A DNA stretch of 64,000 bases from Corynebacterium silvaticum (GTDB taxonomy: Bacteria > Actinomycetota > Actinomycetes > Mycobacteriales > Mycobacteriaceae): positions 248,001 to 312,000 of the forward strand of contig NZ_SDQO02000003.1 of assembly GCF_004382825.2 (NCBI RefSeq), given 5' to 3'. The notes under the pieces were generated by a model that ran no database searches, was not told the DNA's origin, and saw nothing but the letters and a program-made list of their open reading frames with translations. A program made the translations under genes and the position numbers. This document shows positions 50,380-59,358 of this stretch, in pieces; position 1 is the stretch's first letter, and each line of letters starts with the position of its first letter.

Positions 50380-53300
50380 TTGGCATCCCCTTCACTCATA
50401 AAGGCGACAAAGGCTAGGACCTTAGCCGACTTCTTCGTGGCGCGCGTGACGCTGCTCTTGTTGTTCTGTGCTCGCCGGCCTCATCTTTCCGGCTGGTTCT
50501 GCACTGCCCTGGTGAGTTTTTCGCAGCCGTGGGGGTTAACTGCTGCAGACACAAAGCACGACCTTGTTGCCAACCCTGCGCGCTTTCTTAGCGCAGCTCT
50601 CCATCCGTGGACGGATATTTTTCCCATGGGTCAGCTGCAAAATCAGGCCTACGGTTATCTCTTCCCGCAGGGGGCTTTTTTTCTTCTTGCCTCCCCACTT
50701 CCGGATTGGGTGGCTCAACGCCTGTGGTGGACGTTGCTTCTGGGCTTGGCTTTTTCGGGTTTTTTGTTGCTTACCCGCAGGCTGGGGGTTGGTTCCACCG
50801 GTTCGCGTGTGCTCGCCGCTGCGTTGTATGCGCTGTCTCCTAGGATTTTGACCACCCTGACGGCCATTTCCTCAGAGGCTTGGCCGGTGGCGCTAGCCCC
50901 CTGGGTGCTGTGGCCGTTGCTCCCGGTAGCGGGCACGGTGGCTGATACTCCCCACGCTAGCCGACGGCCTCCCGTGCAGGGTTTCCCAGGGGTGGCAGCA
51001 TCGTTGCTGGCCGTGATAGGTATGGGCGCGGTGAATGCGACGGCTACGGTGGCCGCGTGTGTTCCCGCCGCATTGTTGCTGCTGTGGTTGCGGCGCTGGC
51101 GGTTCTTTGTTGTTTGGACTGTTGGTTGCGTTGCGGTGAGCGTGTGGTGGTTGGTGCCGCTGGCCGTCCTCGGTACGTATTCCACTCCTTTTACTGATTT
51201 TATCGAGAGCTCCTTTGTCACCACGCGCTGGCTCAACGCCGCCGAAGCCTTACGCGGCACCACGTCGTGGACGCCTTTCGTAGAGACCGAGCGAGAAGCC
51301 GGCCATGCGCTTGCCACCAGCCCCTATTTTGTCGTGGTGACGCTCGCCATCGCGGCCATCGGACTGATCGGCCTATGCCGCCCCGGCCTGAGGTTTCGTT
51401 CCTTTTGGATTGCGTTGCTCTTTGTGGGCGTGATTGTTGTGTGTGGGGCACATTTAGTGCCTGAGCTTCTCGACGGCCCCGGCGCCGCACTGCGCAACGT
51501 GCATAAGTTTGACCCGCTTGTGCGGATCCCACTGCTTATAGGCGCTGCCCACGCTATCCAGATCCGCTGGATTCCGGAAGCTCCCCGTCGCACAGCAGTC
51601 TATGCCCTCGTGGTGCTTGTTGCGGCGGCAGCGGTTTCTCCTGTGTGGTCGGGGCGCTTGCTTCCCTCGGGTGCCTATAGTCAGGTCCCCTCTTATTGGT
51701 CGGAAGCTGCTGATTTTCTCAGTGAGAAGGCCTCGGGCACCCGCACCTTGATACTGCCTGCGGCCAGCTTTGCCCGCCAAGATTGGGGATGGACCAGAGA
51801 TGAGCCGCTGCAGCCGTTGTTGTCTGTTCCGTGGCTTGTTCGCGATGCTGTGCCGCTTGTGCCCCCGGAAGCAATCCGCACGCTTGATGGGACGCTTGCG
51901 GCTATCGACGAAGGCGAGTTAAGCGAGCTACCAGCCCAGCTCGAACGTCTCGGCGTCGGCGCGCTGGTACTCCGACATGATCTCGACGACTCCGTCGTGG
52001 GGACAACCGGGACAGCGCTCACCTTGAGCAAAGTCCAGCGCTTGTTTCCTGCTGCAGAGGTCCGCACCTTTGGCGAGGTCGATGTGGTCGTGTTTGCCCC
52101 CCAGCGCAACATGCTGCTTGCCGACGCAGAAAAGGCCGCCCCAACACCCACAAAGCTCGCAGGCGGCGGCGAAGTCCTCCCGCTGCTTCCCCGCGGCCTC
52201 TACGAGCTCACGCATGAAGGCGCAGAGATCGTCACCGATACGCCCATGTTGACGGCTCGCAACTTTGGCACCATAGAGTCTGCGGTCTCCGCCCCGCTCG
52301 CCTCCGCCGATGAAGCCCGCGACGCTAAGGGCGCAGCGCTCGATTATCCGTCGCAAGGTTTATACACTCGCGTCGTAGAAACCGGCGGCAGCGTGGCGGC
52401 CTCCTCGTCTGCCTCGGATGCCACTGCTTTCGGTGGCGCGCACCCCGAGCGTTCCTTGACCGCCGCCGTCGATGGCGATCCAGACACCGCATGGTTTCCC
52501 GCCCCCGGAACTCAAGAAGGGCAATGGCTAGAACTACGAGCGCACTCCGATAACCCGACGCTGAGCCTCACCACCACTGGCGCTCCCGCAGAGGTCACCA
52601 TAAGCAGCGCGGGAGCACACACAAAGGTCAAACTCAAACCTGGAATTCCCACCACCATCAAGGTGCCCGGCGGCCCGACCGACGCCGTGCGCATCACCCT
52701 GGGGCCACAACAGCCAACCGCAACTCAATCCGGAAAAGTAGGTATTGCCGAAGCCACCATCGAAGACGCACCGATCCGGCGGGTGGTCACAGTGCCGGAA
52801 GCCCCCGCGAGCGTCCGAGAATTCCTGTTCCAAAAGGTTGCGGTGGATACCGGCGTGATCATCAGGAGTTTTAGCCTCCCCAAAGACCTCACCGTTCAAC
52901 TATTCCAATCCGACTGCCGCCAGCCCACGCATATCGACGACACCCCCTACACCTGCGGCGACGACCTCGTCCTCACCGCCGGTCACCATGAGATCCTTAC
53001 CCGCGCCAACTGGGTCCGCCTCAGCGAACCAGACTACTCGCCCCGGAATAATCTGCGCGATATAGCCCGCGGAGAAAGCATCCCTCCCGCTGACTATGAC
53101 AGAATCCTCGTGACCACCCGCGCCGCCAACAAAGGACTCACGGCAACGTTAGACGATGGCACGGAACTACGTCCGGCGGAGTTTAACGCGGCGTCGCAAA
53201 GCTTTATCGTCCCGCCAGGCGCCCACGGCGCCGTAACACTCAGCATGCGTGCCGACTCCACCTACCGCCGCGGGCTGCTCGGCGGCGGAGTGCTTGCGGT

Positions 53301-53655
53301 GACGATCGCGGCGGGATGCGTCCTAGCCATCAGCCGGCGACGACGCGCCACCGAGCCTCCCGTCAAGCCCTGGCCTGCGTTCATACTTCCCATTATTGGC
53401 ACGGCGGCGGCCTGCTGCGTCGTGGGATGGTGGGGGCTGCTGATGCTCCCGAGCCTCTGGGCTATCCGGCGTTTTACCACCATCACCCCCACCATCATCA
53501 TCGGCGCAATGATGGCGATCACCGCCCTCTGGCTCGCGCGCACCCCGTGGCCCAGCGCCCACTACTTTGACCTTGTGCCTTTCACCGACATTCTGTGTTG
53601 TCTGGCGTTGCTGTGCCTGCTGCTAGGCAAAGATTGTCGTTTTTGGGAACGCTAG
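50380..53655 (+). CDS. aftD: Arabinofuranosyltransferase AftD-like, GT-C type
   Basis: 1091 residues from a TTG; a later GTG start is possible. The N-terminal ~430 residues hold about 11 membrane helices in the GT-C pattern, with the acidic loop ADTKHDLVANPARFL carrying the expected catalytic Asp. A long extracytoplasmic region follows, with a carbohydrate-binding F5/8-like segment at about 690-780 (DGDPDTAWFPAPGTQEGQWLEL), then three C-terminal helices. AftD adds arabinofuranose in arabinogalactan/lipoarabinomannan synthesis using decaprenyl-phosphoryl-arabinose. The last codons and stop lie inside the palindromic repeat at 53636-53711, which therefore defines its C-terminus (CRFWER). Confidence 0.88.
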   Translation: MASPSLIKATKARTLADFFVARVTLLLLFCARRPHLSGWFCTALVSFSQPWGLTAADTKHDLVANPARFLSAALHPWTDIFPMGQLQNQAYGYLFPQGAFFLLASPLPDWVAQRLWWTLLLGLAFSGFLLLTRRLGVGSTGSRVLAAALYALSPRILTTLTAISSEAWPVALAPWVLWPLLPVAGTVADTPHASRRPPVQGFPGVAASLLAVIGMGAVNATATVAACVPAALLLLWLRRWRFFVVWTVGCVAVSVWWLVPLAVLGTYSTPFTDFIESSFVTTRWLNAAEALRGTTSWTPFVETEREAGHALATSPYFVVVTLAIAAIGLIGLCRPGLRFRSFWIALLFVGVIVVCGAHLVPELLDGPGAALRNVHKFDPLVRIPLLIGAAHAIQIRWIPEAPRRTAVYALVVLVAAAAVSPVWSGRLLPSGAYSQVPSYWSEAADFLSEKASGTRTLILPAASFARQDWGWTRDEPLQPLLSVPWLVRDAVPLVPPEAIRTLDGTLAAIDEGELSELPAQLERLGVGALVLRHDLDDSVVGTTGTALTLSKVQRLFPAAEVRTFGEVDVVVFAPQRNMLLADAEKAAPTPTKLAGGGEVLPLLPRGLYELTHEGAEIVTDTPMLTARNFGTIESAVSAPLASADEARDAKGAALDYPSQGLYTRVVETGGSVAASSSASDATAFGGAHPERSLTAAVDGDPDTAWFPAPGTQEGQWLELRAHSDNPTLSLTTTGAPAEVTISSAGAHTKVKLKPGIPTTIKVPGGPTDAVRITLGPQQPTATQSGKVGIAEATIEDAPIRRVVTVPEAPASVREFLFQKVAVDTGVIIRSFSLPKDLTVQLFQSDCRQPTHIDDTPYTCGDDLVLTAGHHEILTRANWVRLSEPDYSPRNNLRDIARGESIPPADYDRILVTTRAANKGLTATLDDGTELRPAEFNAASQSFIVPPGAHGAVTLSMRADSTYRRGLLGGGVLAVTIAAGCVLAISRRRRATEPPVKPWPAFILPIIGTAAACCVVGWWGLLMLPSLWAIRRFTTITPTIIIGAMMAITALWLARTPWPSAHYFDLVPFTDILCCLALLCLLLGKDCRFWER

Positions 53656-53711
53656 CGCTTGTGGCTCGCGTAAAACCCCAGGATGCCTTTTCTAGCGTTC
53701 TCAAAAACGAC
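53636..53711. repeat. Palindromic repeat element, copy 2
   Basis: 76 bp bounded by GTCGTTTTTGGGAACGCTAG and CTAGCGTTCTCAAAAACGAC. Same element as 45366-45439 in the opposite orientation; the arms are nearly identical and the centre is about 65-70% alike by eye. It provides the aftD stop codon on one side and lies 1 bp from the acyltransferase stop on the other, again between convergent genes. Confidence 0.82.
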
Positions 53712-53712
53712 A

Positions 53713-54783
53713 CTATCGCGCCCAACGGGCGTTCTTTTCCACCAACGTAAAGCTCGCCGCCGCCACAATGACACTTCCCACAAAGCAGACCACTGTGACA
53801 AGCATGAAGTGCCCGGAAAACGGTGCGATCCCCAGCAGCGGGAAGACCATCGACAACACCGGAAGGTGCCAAAGAAACAGCGAGTAGCTCCACCGCCCCA
53901 GAATAAGCAGGGGCCGACTACTGAGAAACGATGTCCACGCGCCCCCTGTCCCCCAGGCATAAGGCAGCACTATCAGCGCCCCAAAAAGTGCCCCTGCCAG
54001 GATTTTTCGCACAAACTCTCCGGGGGTGGGATGCGTCAATCCCTGTGGCCCAAACCATGGCTGCCCCGCCACCCACGCCACGCCAAGGGCCAGCGCCCAC
54101 CACAGCCATGTGAGATTAAAGCCTCTCCACCTGGTTATTCGTGTCCCCTCCAGCTCAGCTGCGATAAGGCCAACGGCAAACCAGGGCGCATAGGAAGGCG
54201 GGAAAATCTGAAAGTTGATTCCACCGGCTAGATCGAGGGGCCATGGCACCGCAGCCCAACCGATCCCTGCCGCAAACATCCCGAAGAAGCACAGCAGGCG
54301 CTTGCTTTTCGACGCCCCCCGCAGCGCCCACACCAACACCGGAAGAAAAAGGTAAAACGCTACTTCCACACTCAGCGACCAGAGGTGTGTCAAACCACCG
54401 GCAAGGCTGTGGGCTGGGTAAACCTGGGTGAGGGTCAGGGTGGCTAAGATTGTGCGCCACCCCGTGCCAAAGGAATCCGGCAAGAACGCAAAAACAAGCA
54501 GGACGCACACCCAATAGGCCGGGAGGATGCGTAGAGCGCGGCGGCGAAAATACGAGAGTGAAGAGCCCGAGTGATCACCGCGCCAGAGCAGGAACGCTGA
54601 GAGGCCAAAAAATACTGAAACAAAGAAGTCAAAGCGCGCGAGTATCGCCCCTGGGATCCCCGATTGGCTCATCCCGGTTTGAAAAGCCGTGTGTGTGAGG
54701 AGTACCCCGGTGGCAGCCACACCTCGTAGCCCCTCAAGCTGGGGGAGGAAGTTTCGCGTGCGCGGTGGGTACGATGGAGACAC
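53713..54783 (-). CDS. Acyltransferase 3 family membrane protein
   Basis: 356 residues from GTG 54783. The frame is open for 88 further codons upstream, but these overlap the divergent DUF3068 gene and look non-coding. Acyltransferase_3/OafA features: FLPQLEGLRGVAATGVLLTHTAF with the key His, FFVSVFFGLSAFLLWRGD, YFRRRALRILPAYWVC, THLWSLSVEVAFYLFLPVL, about ten helices. Known family members O-acylate sugars of the cell envelope; the position between aftD and the lipomannan-type genes suggests an arabinogalactan/LAM or trehalose-lipid substrate (inference). Confidence 0.85.
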   Translation of the reverse strand: MSPSYPPRTRNFLPQLEGLRGVAATGVLLTHTAFQTGMSQSGIPGAILARFDFFVSVFFGLSAFLLWRGDHSGSSLSYFRRRALRILPAYWVCVLLVFAFLPDSFGTGWRTILATLTLTQVYPAHSLAGGLTHLWSLSVEVAFYLFLPVLVWALRGASKSKRLLCFFGMFAAGIGWAAVPWPLDLAGGINFQIFPPSYAPWFAVGLIAAELEGTRITRWRGFNLTWLWWALALGVAWVAGQPWFGPQGLTHPTPGEFVRKILAGALFGALIVLPYAWGTGGAWTSFLSSRPLLILGRWSYSLFLWHLPVLSMVFPLLGIAPFSGHFMLVTVVCFVGSVIVAAASFTLVEKNARWAR

Positions 54784-54820
54784 TTTAAGGGATCCTAGCG
54801 GAAAGTAGAGAGTCGTCAGG

Positions 54821-56011
54821 GTGATGGACAGCAAAGACACCGGTGTGGATGCTGCTGGCATGGGCACACGAAAAGCCCTGTTTGCGCGTTCCGAAAAGCA
54901 TGCACGGCGTGCCCCTATCATTGCCTTTGTGGCGGCAGCCGTGCTCTTTATCATTGCAGCGGCTGGGCCGGCTCTCATGATCAGCCGAATCAAGCCTATC
55001 CCGGTGGACACCACCCGACAGATCACCACTACTCCTGCGGATACCATTCTCTACGATCCTGAGGCCCCCTGCCCCGCTGATGCTCCACAAAGCTGCTTTG
55101 TGGTTAGCACCACCACGCAGCTGCATCGGGAGATCAAAACGGTAAAAACCGATGTCCGCGACGAGGTCGACCTCCACGTGACAGAAAATCTCGTGCGCAC
55201 AGACACTAAAAAATCCATCATCGATGTCGATGACAAACTGCGCCTTATCCGACATTCCACCTATCCGGTCTTGGATTTTGCGTCGCATATGAAGGTCACC
55301 GCACCCAGTCTCAATTTGAGCTTTGATACCGGCGATTTTGCTCGCGACGGCCTCCAATACTTCTATCCGTTTAATACGGAACGCCGCTCGTATCAGTTCT
55401 TTGATCCCATCGCGCAAAAACCCTGGCCGCTGGATTATGTGGAAGAAAATAACGGGATCTACAGGTTTACCCAAGACATTCCCGCCACGGACTTGGTTAA
55501 AGCTGCGACGCGCTCTTTCACCCAGCCCGAGGACATCTCCGATGAGCCCTCGATGGAAGCCACCACGAGCGACCTCAGCCAGGAGCAGCAAGACCAGATA
55601 CGCAAGATGCAGATCACGGCCCCGGCATCCAAGTTCTATGGCGAGGGGCGCCCCGGCACGGTCAAGCTCACCCCTTATTACACCGTCAAGCGCACACTGT
55701 GGGTAGAGCCTAAGAGTGGTGTGGTGGTTAATCAGAGTGAAGACGTGTTCATGTTCTACGCCACCGATCAGCAGGACGCAGACGCAACTGCTCAGCGAGG
55801 CCACGACCCCATGCGCGCGATCTTAAAGACCACACTTCAGTGGGATGCCACAACACAGAAGCATGCCCACGATGAAGCCCAGCCGACAGTGGATACTTTG
55901 CACCGGCTGCGCATAGGCGGGTTCGTCGCAAAAATGCTTGGCTTTGCGCTGCTCGCGGTAGGTCTTTGGCTTGCTGTACGACGCCCCCACGACGTCCCAC
56001 CGAAGCCTTAG
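54821..56011 (+). CDS. DUF3068 envelope protein (LmcA-like)
   Basis: 396 residues from GTG; an ATG follows immediately. N-terminal helix (about 32-55, APIIAFVAAAVLFIIAAAGP), a large extracytoplasmic domain with a disulfide candidate (ApCPAD...QSCFV), conserved VLDFASHMK and YFYPFNTERRSYQFFD, and a C-terminal helix. This is DUF3068 (also called PorA family). From memory, the C. glutamicum/mycobacterial homologues are needed for lipomannan maturation (LmcA); I treat that as likely. The next gene starts 3 bp after the stop. Confidence 0.83.
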   Translation: MMDSKDTGVDAAGMGTRKALFARSEKHARRAPIIAFVAAAVLFIIAAAGPALMISRIKPIPVDTTRQITTTPADTILYDPEAPCPADAPQSCFVVSTTTQLHREIKTVKTDVRDEVDLHVTENLVRTDTKKSIIDVDDKLRLIRHSTYPVLDFASHMKVTAPSLNLSFDTGDFARDGLQYFYPFNTERRSYQFFDPIAQKPWPLDYVEENNGIYRFTQDIPATDLVKAATRSFTQPEDISDEPSMEATTSDLSQEQQDQIRKMQITAPASKFYGEGRPGTVKLTPYYTVKRTLWVEPKSGVVVNQSEDVFMFYATDQQDADATAQRGHDPMRAILKTTLQWDATTQKHAHDEAQPTVDTLHRLRIGGFVAKMLGFALLAVGLWLAVRRPHDVPPKP

Positions 56012-56014
56012 AGC

Positions 56015-57484
56015 ATGTCTGCCCCCGGCGCGCGTTCTTCGTCGTATCTGCTCGTCGCATGGACCGCGATGCTGCTCACCCTACTCATGTGGGCTTTGTG
56101 GCTACCTTCTGGGTGGTCTGGGATGTTGGGGCTGCGTGACATGGTGGTGCTCAATCACCCGGCACTGACCGCAGGTGCCGTAGGTTTTGGTGATCTGCCG
56201 GCACGCAATGCGCCCCAAGACGGAGTGCTGGCGCTGTTGGGTCACGTGGTTCCAGCTACGTGGGTAGTGCGGATGTTGTTACTGGTAGCGGCTGTCGCTG
56301 GAGCTCTGGGGGCTGCCCGGCTGGGTAGCACCGCGTGGTCACGAGCTGCCGCGATAACGCTTACCCTGTGGAATCCGTTTGTGGTGGAGCGGTTGTTGCA
56401 AGGGCAGTGGTCTTTGGTGATCGCTGCGTGGTTGTTGCCGGTGGTGATCACTGCTTCGACTCGGGGTCGAATTGCGGCACTGTGGCTGAGTTCTTTGACT
56501 CCGACGGGGGCGGTCGTGGCAACAATCACGGGCCTGGTTGCCGCTCGTTCTAAGCTTCCCGTCTTGTTAGCTGGTGTGGCCGCTAGCCTTCCGTGGCTCA
56601 TTCCTAGCCTTGTCACTGTGCCAACGTCTTCCACGACGGCGTTTCTCGCCCGTGCGGAAACCTGGACTGGCACGCTAGGTGCGCTTATGGGGTTGGGCGG
56701 CATATGGAACGCTGAGGCAGTTCCCCCCTCACGGGCTGCGGGCTTTGCGGTGTTTGGGATAGCGCTATGCCTGCTCACATTCTGGAAAGCCCCCCGGCGG
56801 TGGCAGCTGCTCGGGGCCGCTGCCCTGGCGACGTGCTTGGTGTTGAGCACTCCGGTTGGCGGATGGTTGCTCGCTCATGTGCCCGGCGCGAGCCTTTTCC
56901 GTGATTCTCAAAAACTCATCATGCTGCTTATCCCAGCTCTGGTGACGGGCGCGGGCAGAATGCGGTGCCGACCGCTTGCTCTTATCACTCTCTTCCTTGT
57001 GATTCTCCAGGTTCCTGATGCCCCGGTGGCCCTCAAACAGCTCACCCCGGTGGCCGAGCGCCCCTGGCCGAGCTCCGAGGGAGACCTACTTTTCCCGGAT
57101 TCGCGGGGGTTGGTGACCTACCACGGGCGCACCATGGTGGATCCTCGGATCAAGGCTCAGTCAAGTGTGGAGGCAGGGGGCCTTGTGGTGGATGGCACGC
57201 TGGTAGACGAGCTTTCTCCCCGGTATTCGGCCGCTGTGAAGGAGTGGCGTCGCGGCTGCACCGAGTGCCTGAAGGAACGCGGTATTGGGACGGTGGTGAC
57301 GTCGACAAGCTCAGGCGCAGAAACCATCACGGAGATCGGCGGCATCACCCACCGCGGGCGCAGTTACTGGGTGGGCGTATCGCTTGCCTCGTTGTGGCTG
57401 GTGGAAGGCGTGGGCGTTGCCGGGGCATGGGCGACGCGTTCCATGAGGTCGAGGAAGCGGCGGCCGGTGTCGTCCCAGGAATAA
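56015..57484 (+). CDS. Polytopic membrane protein of the aftD cluster
   Basis: 489 residues, about 11 helices and a short extracytoplasmic domain near 350-450 with a CTECL pair of Cys. NHPALTAGAVGFGDLPARNAPQDG and LTLWNPFVVERLLQGQWSLVIAAWLLP look like the first loop and helices of GT-C glycosyltransferases (Glu in WNPFVVERLLQGQW), though no fixed family is recognised. It starts 3 bp after DUF3068, so it is coupled with it. Its C-terminal 121 bp overlap the convergent GT4 gene. A polyprenol-dependent glycosyltransferase is likely; the sugar is unknown. Confidence 0.72.
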   Translation: MSAPGARSSSYLLVAWTAMLLTLLMWALWLPSGWSGMLGLRDMVVLNHPALTAGAVGFGDLPARNAPQDGVLALLGHVVPATWVVRMLLLVAAVAGALGAARLGSTAWSRAAAITLTLWNPFVVERLLQGQWSLVIAAWLLPVVITASTRGRIAALWLSSLTPTGAVVATITGLVAARSKLPVLLAGVAASLPWLIPSLVTVPTSSTTAFLARAETWTGTLGALMGLGGIWNAEAVPPSRAAGFAVFGIALCLLTFWKAPRRWQLLGAAALATCLVLSTPVGGWLLAHVPGASLFRDSQKLIMLLIPALVTGAGRMRCRPLALITLFLVILQVPDAPVALKQLTPVAERPWPSSEGDLLFPDSRGLVTYHGRTMVDPRIKAQSSVEAGGLVVDGTLVDELSPRYSAAVKEWRRGCTECLKERGIGTVVTSTSSGAETITEIGGITHRGRSYWVGVSLASLWLVEGVGVAGAWATRSMRSRKRRPVSSQE

Positions 57485-58509
57485 TCCTGCACTGCTTCAT
57501 AGGCCAAGGCCCCTAAAGCTTCTCGACGATCCGAGTCCGCCAACAACCGGCGGGTCTCCGCAACAAACTCATCCCGATCCCCGACCAGCACACCGCCTTC
57601 CCGGACAGAGTCCACAAGCCCGCCCGAGGAGCGGTAACCGATCGTTGGCACCCGATGCTGAGCTGCCTCAATCACCGCTAGACCCCAGCCCTCCTTTCGG
57701 GAGGGCATGAGGTGTATCGCTGCGCGGTCCAAGAGGGCATGCTTGTACTCCTCGGACACCTGACCGTGGAACACAACCCGATCTGCAATATCCGCCGCTT
57801 TATCCCGTAATTGCTGGCCCCACCAGCCAGAGCCGATGATGTCTAGAACTACGCCGTCAAGCGAGCGCACCACCTCGATGGCGTCTTCAATCCGTTTGTG
57901 GGGCACCAGGCGCGAAAGCGTGACCAGGTGTAGTCGGCCATCGTCTTCCAAGCGCATATGCGTGGGTGGATGATCCACTCCATTGCGGATAATGTCCACG
58001 CGATCGGGATCTACCCCCAGGCCCACCAACTCATCCTTGCTGGGTTGGGAGACCGTGACATAGCGCAGCGACTGGTGCAACCACGGCGATACCTGAGATT
58101 CCAAAAACCAGCCGAGCTTAGCCAGGATCTTCCCGGCTACCGGCCACTGCTCGCGATGGCAGTGATGCGTGAGCAAGATGGTGGGCTTGCCGGAAAACAA
58201 CGCAGCAAAGAAAGGGATTCCGTTTTGAGTGTCCACCACAACGTCGACTCCACGCATGGTGCCAAACCCCACGCGCCCAGCCAACATCCCCAAGGCAGCT
58301 TTAGGATAAACCCCAAACTTGCCGCCGCTGCGAGAAAACCGAACGCCGTCACGCATACTGCGCCGGGGAGCATCCGTGTAGGAAGACGTGCGGAAGACTA
58401 CCTCGTGTCCGTGGCGTGCACAATATTCCGCAACGCGTTCAAGGTAGCGTTCACTCCCGCCACCTTGAGGATGCGTCGTATCACGCCAACATAATAAGAG
58501 AATCTTCAT
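57364..58509 (-). CDS. GT4-family glycosyltransferase
   Basis: 381 residues from ATG 58509 (longer frame discarded: the fold starts MKILLLCWRDTTHPQGGGSE). GT-B: N-terminal GGGSERYLE loop, LTHHCHREQWPV, VSQPSKDELVGLGV and VIRNGVDHPP, C-terminal RLVPHKRIEDAIE and the E-x7-E motif in PSRKEGWGLAVIEAAQ. Probably uses a nucleotide sugar at the cytoplasmic face for envelope lipid or glycan synthesis; donor unknown. Its 3' end overlaps the membrane-protein gene by 121 bp on the opposite strand; it is divergent from the methyltransferase gene (37 bp gap). Confidence 0.87.
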   Translation of the reverse strand: MKILLLCWRDTTHPQGGGSERYLERVAEYCARHGHEVVFRTSSYTDAPRRSMRDGVRFSRSGGKFGVYPKAALGMLAGRVGFGTMRGVDVVVDTQNGIPFFAALFSGKPTILLTHHCHREQWPVAGKILAKLGWFLESQVSPWLHQSLRYVTVSQPSKDELVGLGVDPDRVDIIRNGVDHPPTHMRLEDDGRLHLVTLSRLVPHKRIEDAIEVVRSLDGVVLDIIGSGWWGQQLRDKAADIADRVVFHGQVSEEYKHALLDRAAIHLMPSRKEGWGLAVIEAAQHRVPTIGYRSSGGLVDSVREGGVLVGDRDEFVAETRRLLADSDRREALGALAYEAVQDYSWDDTGRRFLDLMERVAHAPATPTPSTSHNEASDTPTQ

Positions 58510-58546
58510 ATCACAACCCACCCTAGAGCATGAAAAGATAATCTCC

Positions 58547-59314
58547 ATGGCGAAACCACTACAGCGTACTGCAAAGCTTGCAACCCTGCGTCGATCCCTC
58601 ACGCTTCTGAGGAGTTTTCGTCATGAACAAACCGCGCCTGACAAATTCTACGCCCCGCTGGCAGCTGACACAGCGGAGCTCATAACAAGCCTGTGCAAAG
58701 ACAGTCGCTCACCGCTGGATAGCGTCTTAGACGTCGGAGGCGGGCCTGGATATTTTGCTGATGAGTTCGAGCGTCGCGGGATTTATTATGTCAGCGTTGA
58801 ACCCGATGCCGGGGAAATGTCCGCTGCGGGGATTAGCGTCGCGAATGCTGTCCGCGCTAGCGGAACCGCCCTGCCCTTTAGCGCAGACGCTTTTGACGTT
58901 GTGTATTCCTCTAACGTGGCGGAACACATCGCTGACCCTTGGCTCATGGGAGAAGAAATGCTGCGTGTAACGCGACCGGGCGGCCTCGCAATTCTGAGCT
59001 ATACCGTATGGCTCGGCCCCTTTGGCGGACATGAGACCGGCCTATGGCAGCACTATCTTGGTGGCGACTTTGCCCGGGATTACTACACTCGCCGCCACGG
59101 GCATCTGCCCAAAAATGTTTTTGGAACATCCTTGTTCAATGTCTCATGCGCTGCGGGATTGCGCTGGGCGCGTAGCCTATCCGACGCACAACTGCTCTTG
59201 GCTTTTCCGCGTTATCACCCGCGCTGGGCATGGTGGATGGTACGAGTACCGATTCTCCGCGAATTCCTTGTGAGCAACCTCGTGGTGGTCATGAAAAAGC
59301 CGGAGCTCCCTTAA
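58547..59314 (+). CDS. mtrP: Class I SAM methyltransferase, MtrP-like
   Basis: 255 residues. SAM-binding motif VLDVGGGPGYFADEF, acidic motif II in YYVSVEPD, ALPFSADAFDVVYSSNVAEHIADP and a hydrophobic C-terminus. Its place, just before pckG and near aftD and an MmpL gene, matches the C. glutamicum methyltransferase MtrP, reported (from memory) to support transport of trehalose mycolates. The ortholog call rests on position plus fold, not alignment. Confidence 0.75.
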   Translation: MAKPLQRTAKLATLRRSLTLLRSFRHEQTAPDKFYAPLAADTAELITSLCKDSRSPLDSVLDVGGGPGYFADEFERRGIYYVSVEPDAGEMSAAGISVANAVRASGTALPFSADAFDVVYSSNVAEHIADPWLMGEEMLRVTRPGGLAILSYTVWLGPFGGHETGLWQHYLGGDFARDYYTRRHGHLPKNVFGTSLFNVSCAAGLRWARSLSDAQLLLAFPRYHPRWAWWMVRVPILREFLVSNLVVVMKKPELP

Positions 59315-59345
59315 AGGTTAAAGGGGAGCTCCGGCCTCAACAGCA
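59299..59345. terminator. Bidirectional hairpin between mtrP and pckG
   Basis: GCCGGAGCTCCC / GGGAGCTCCGGC, a 12-bp perfect stem with a loop of about 23 bases, overlapping the methyltransferase stop. It separates convergent genes. T tracts are weak. Confidence 0.75.
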
Positions 59346-59358
59346 CGTAGTATTCTGC

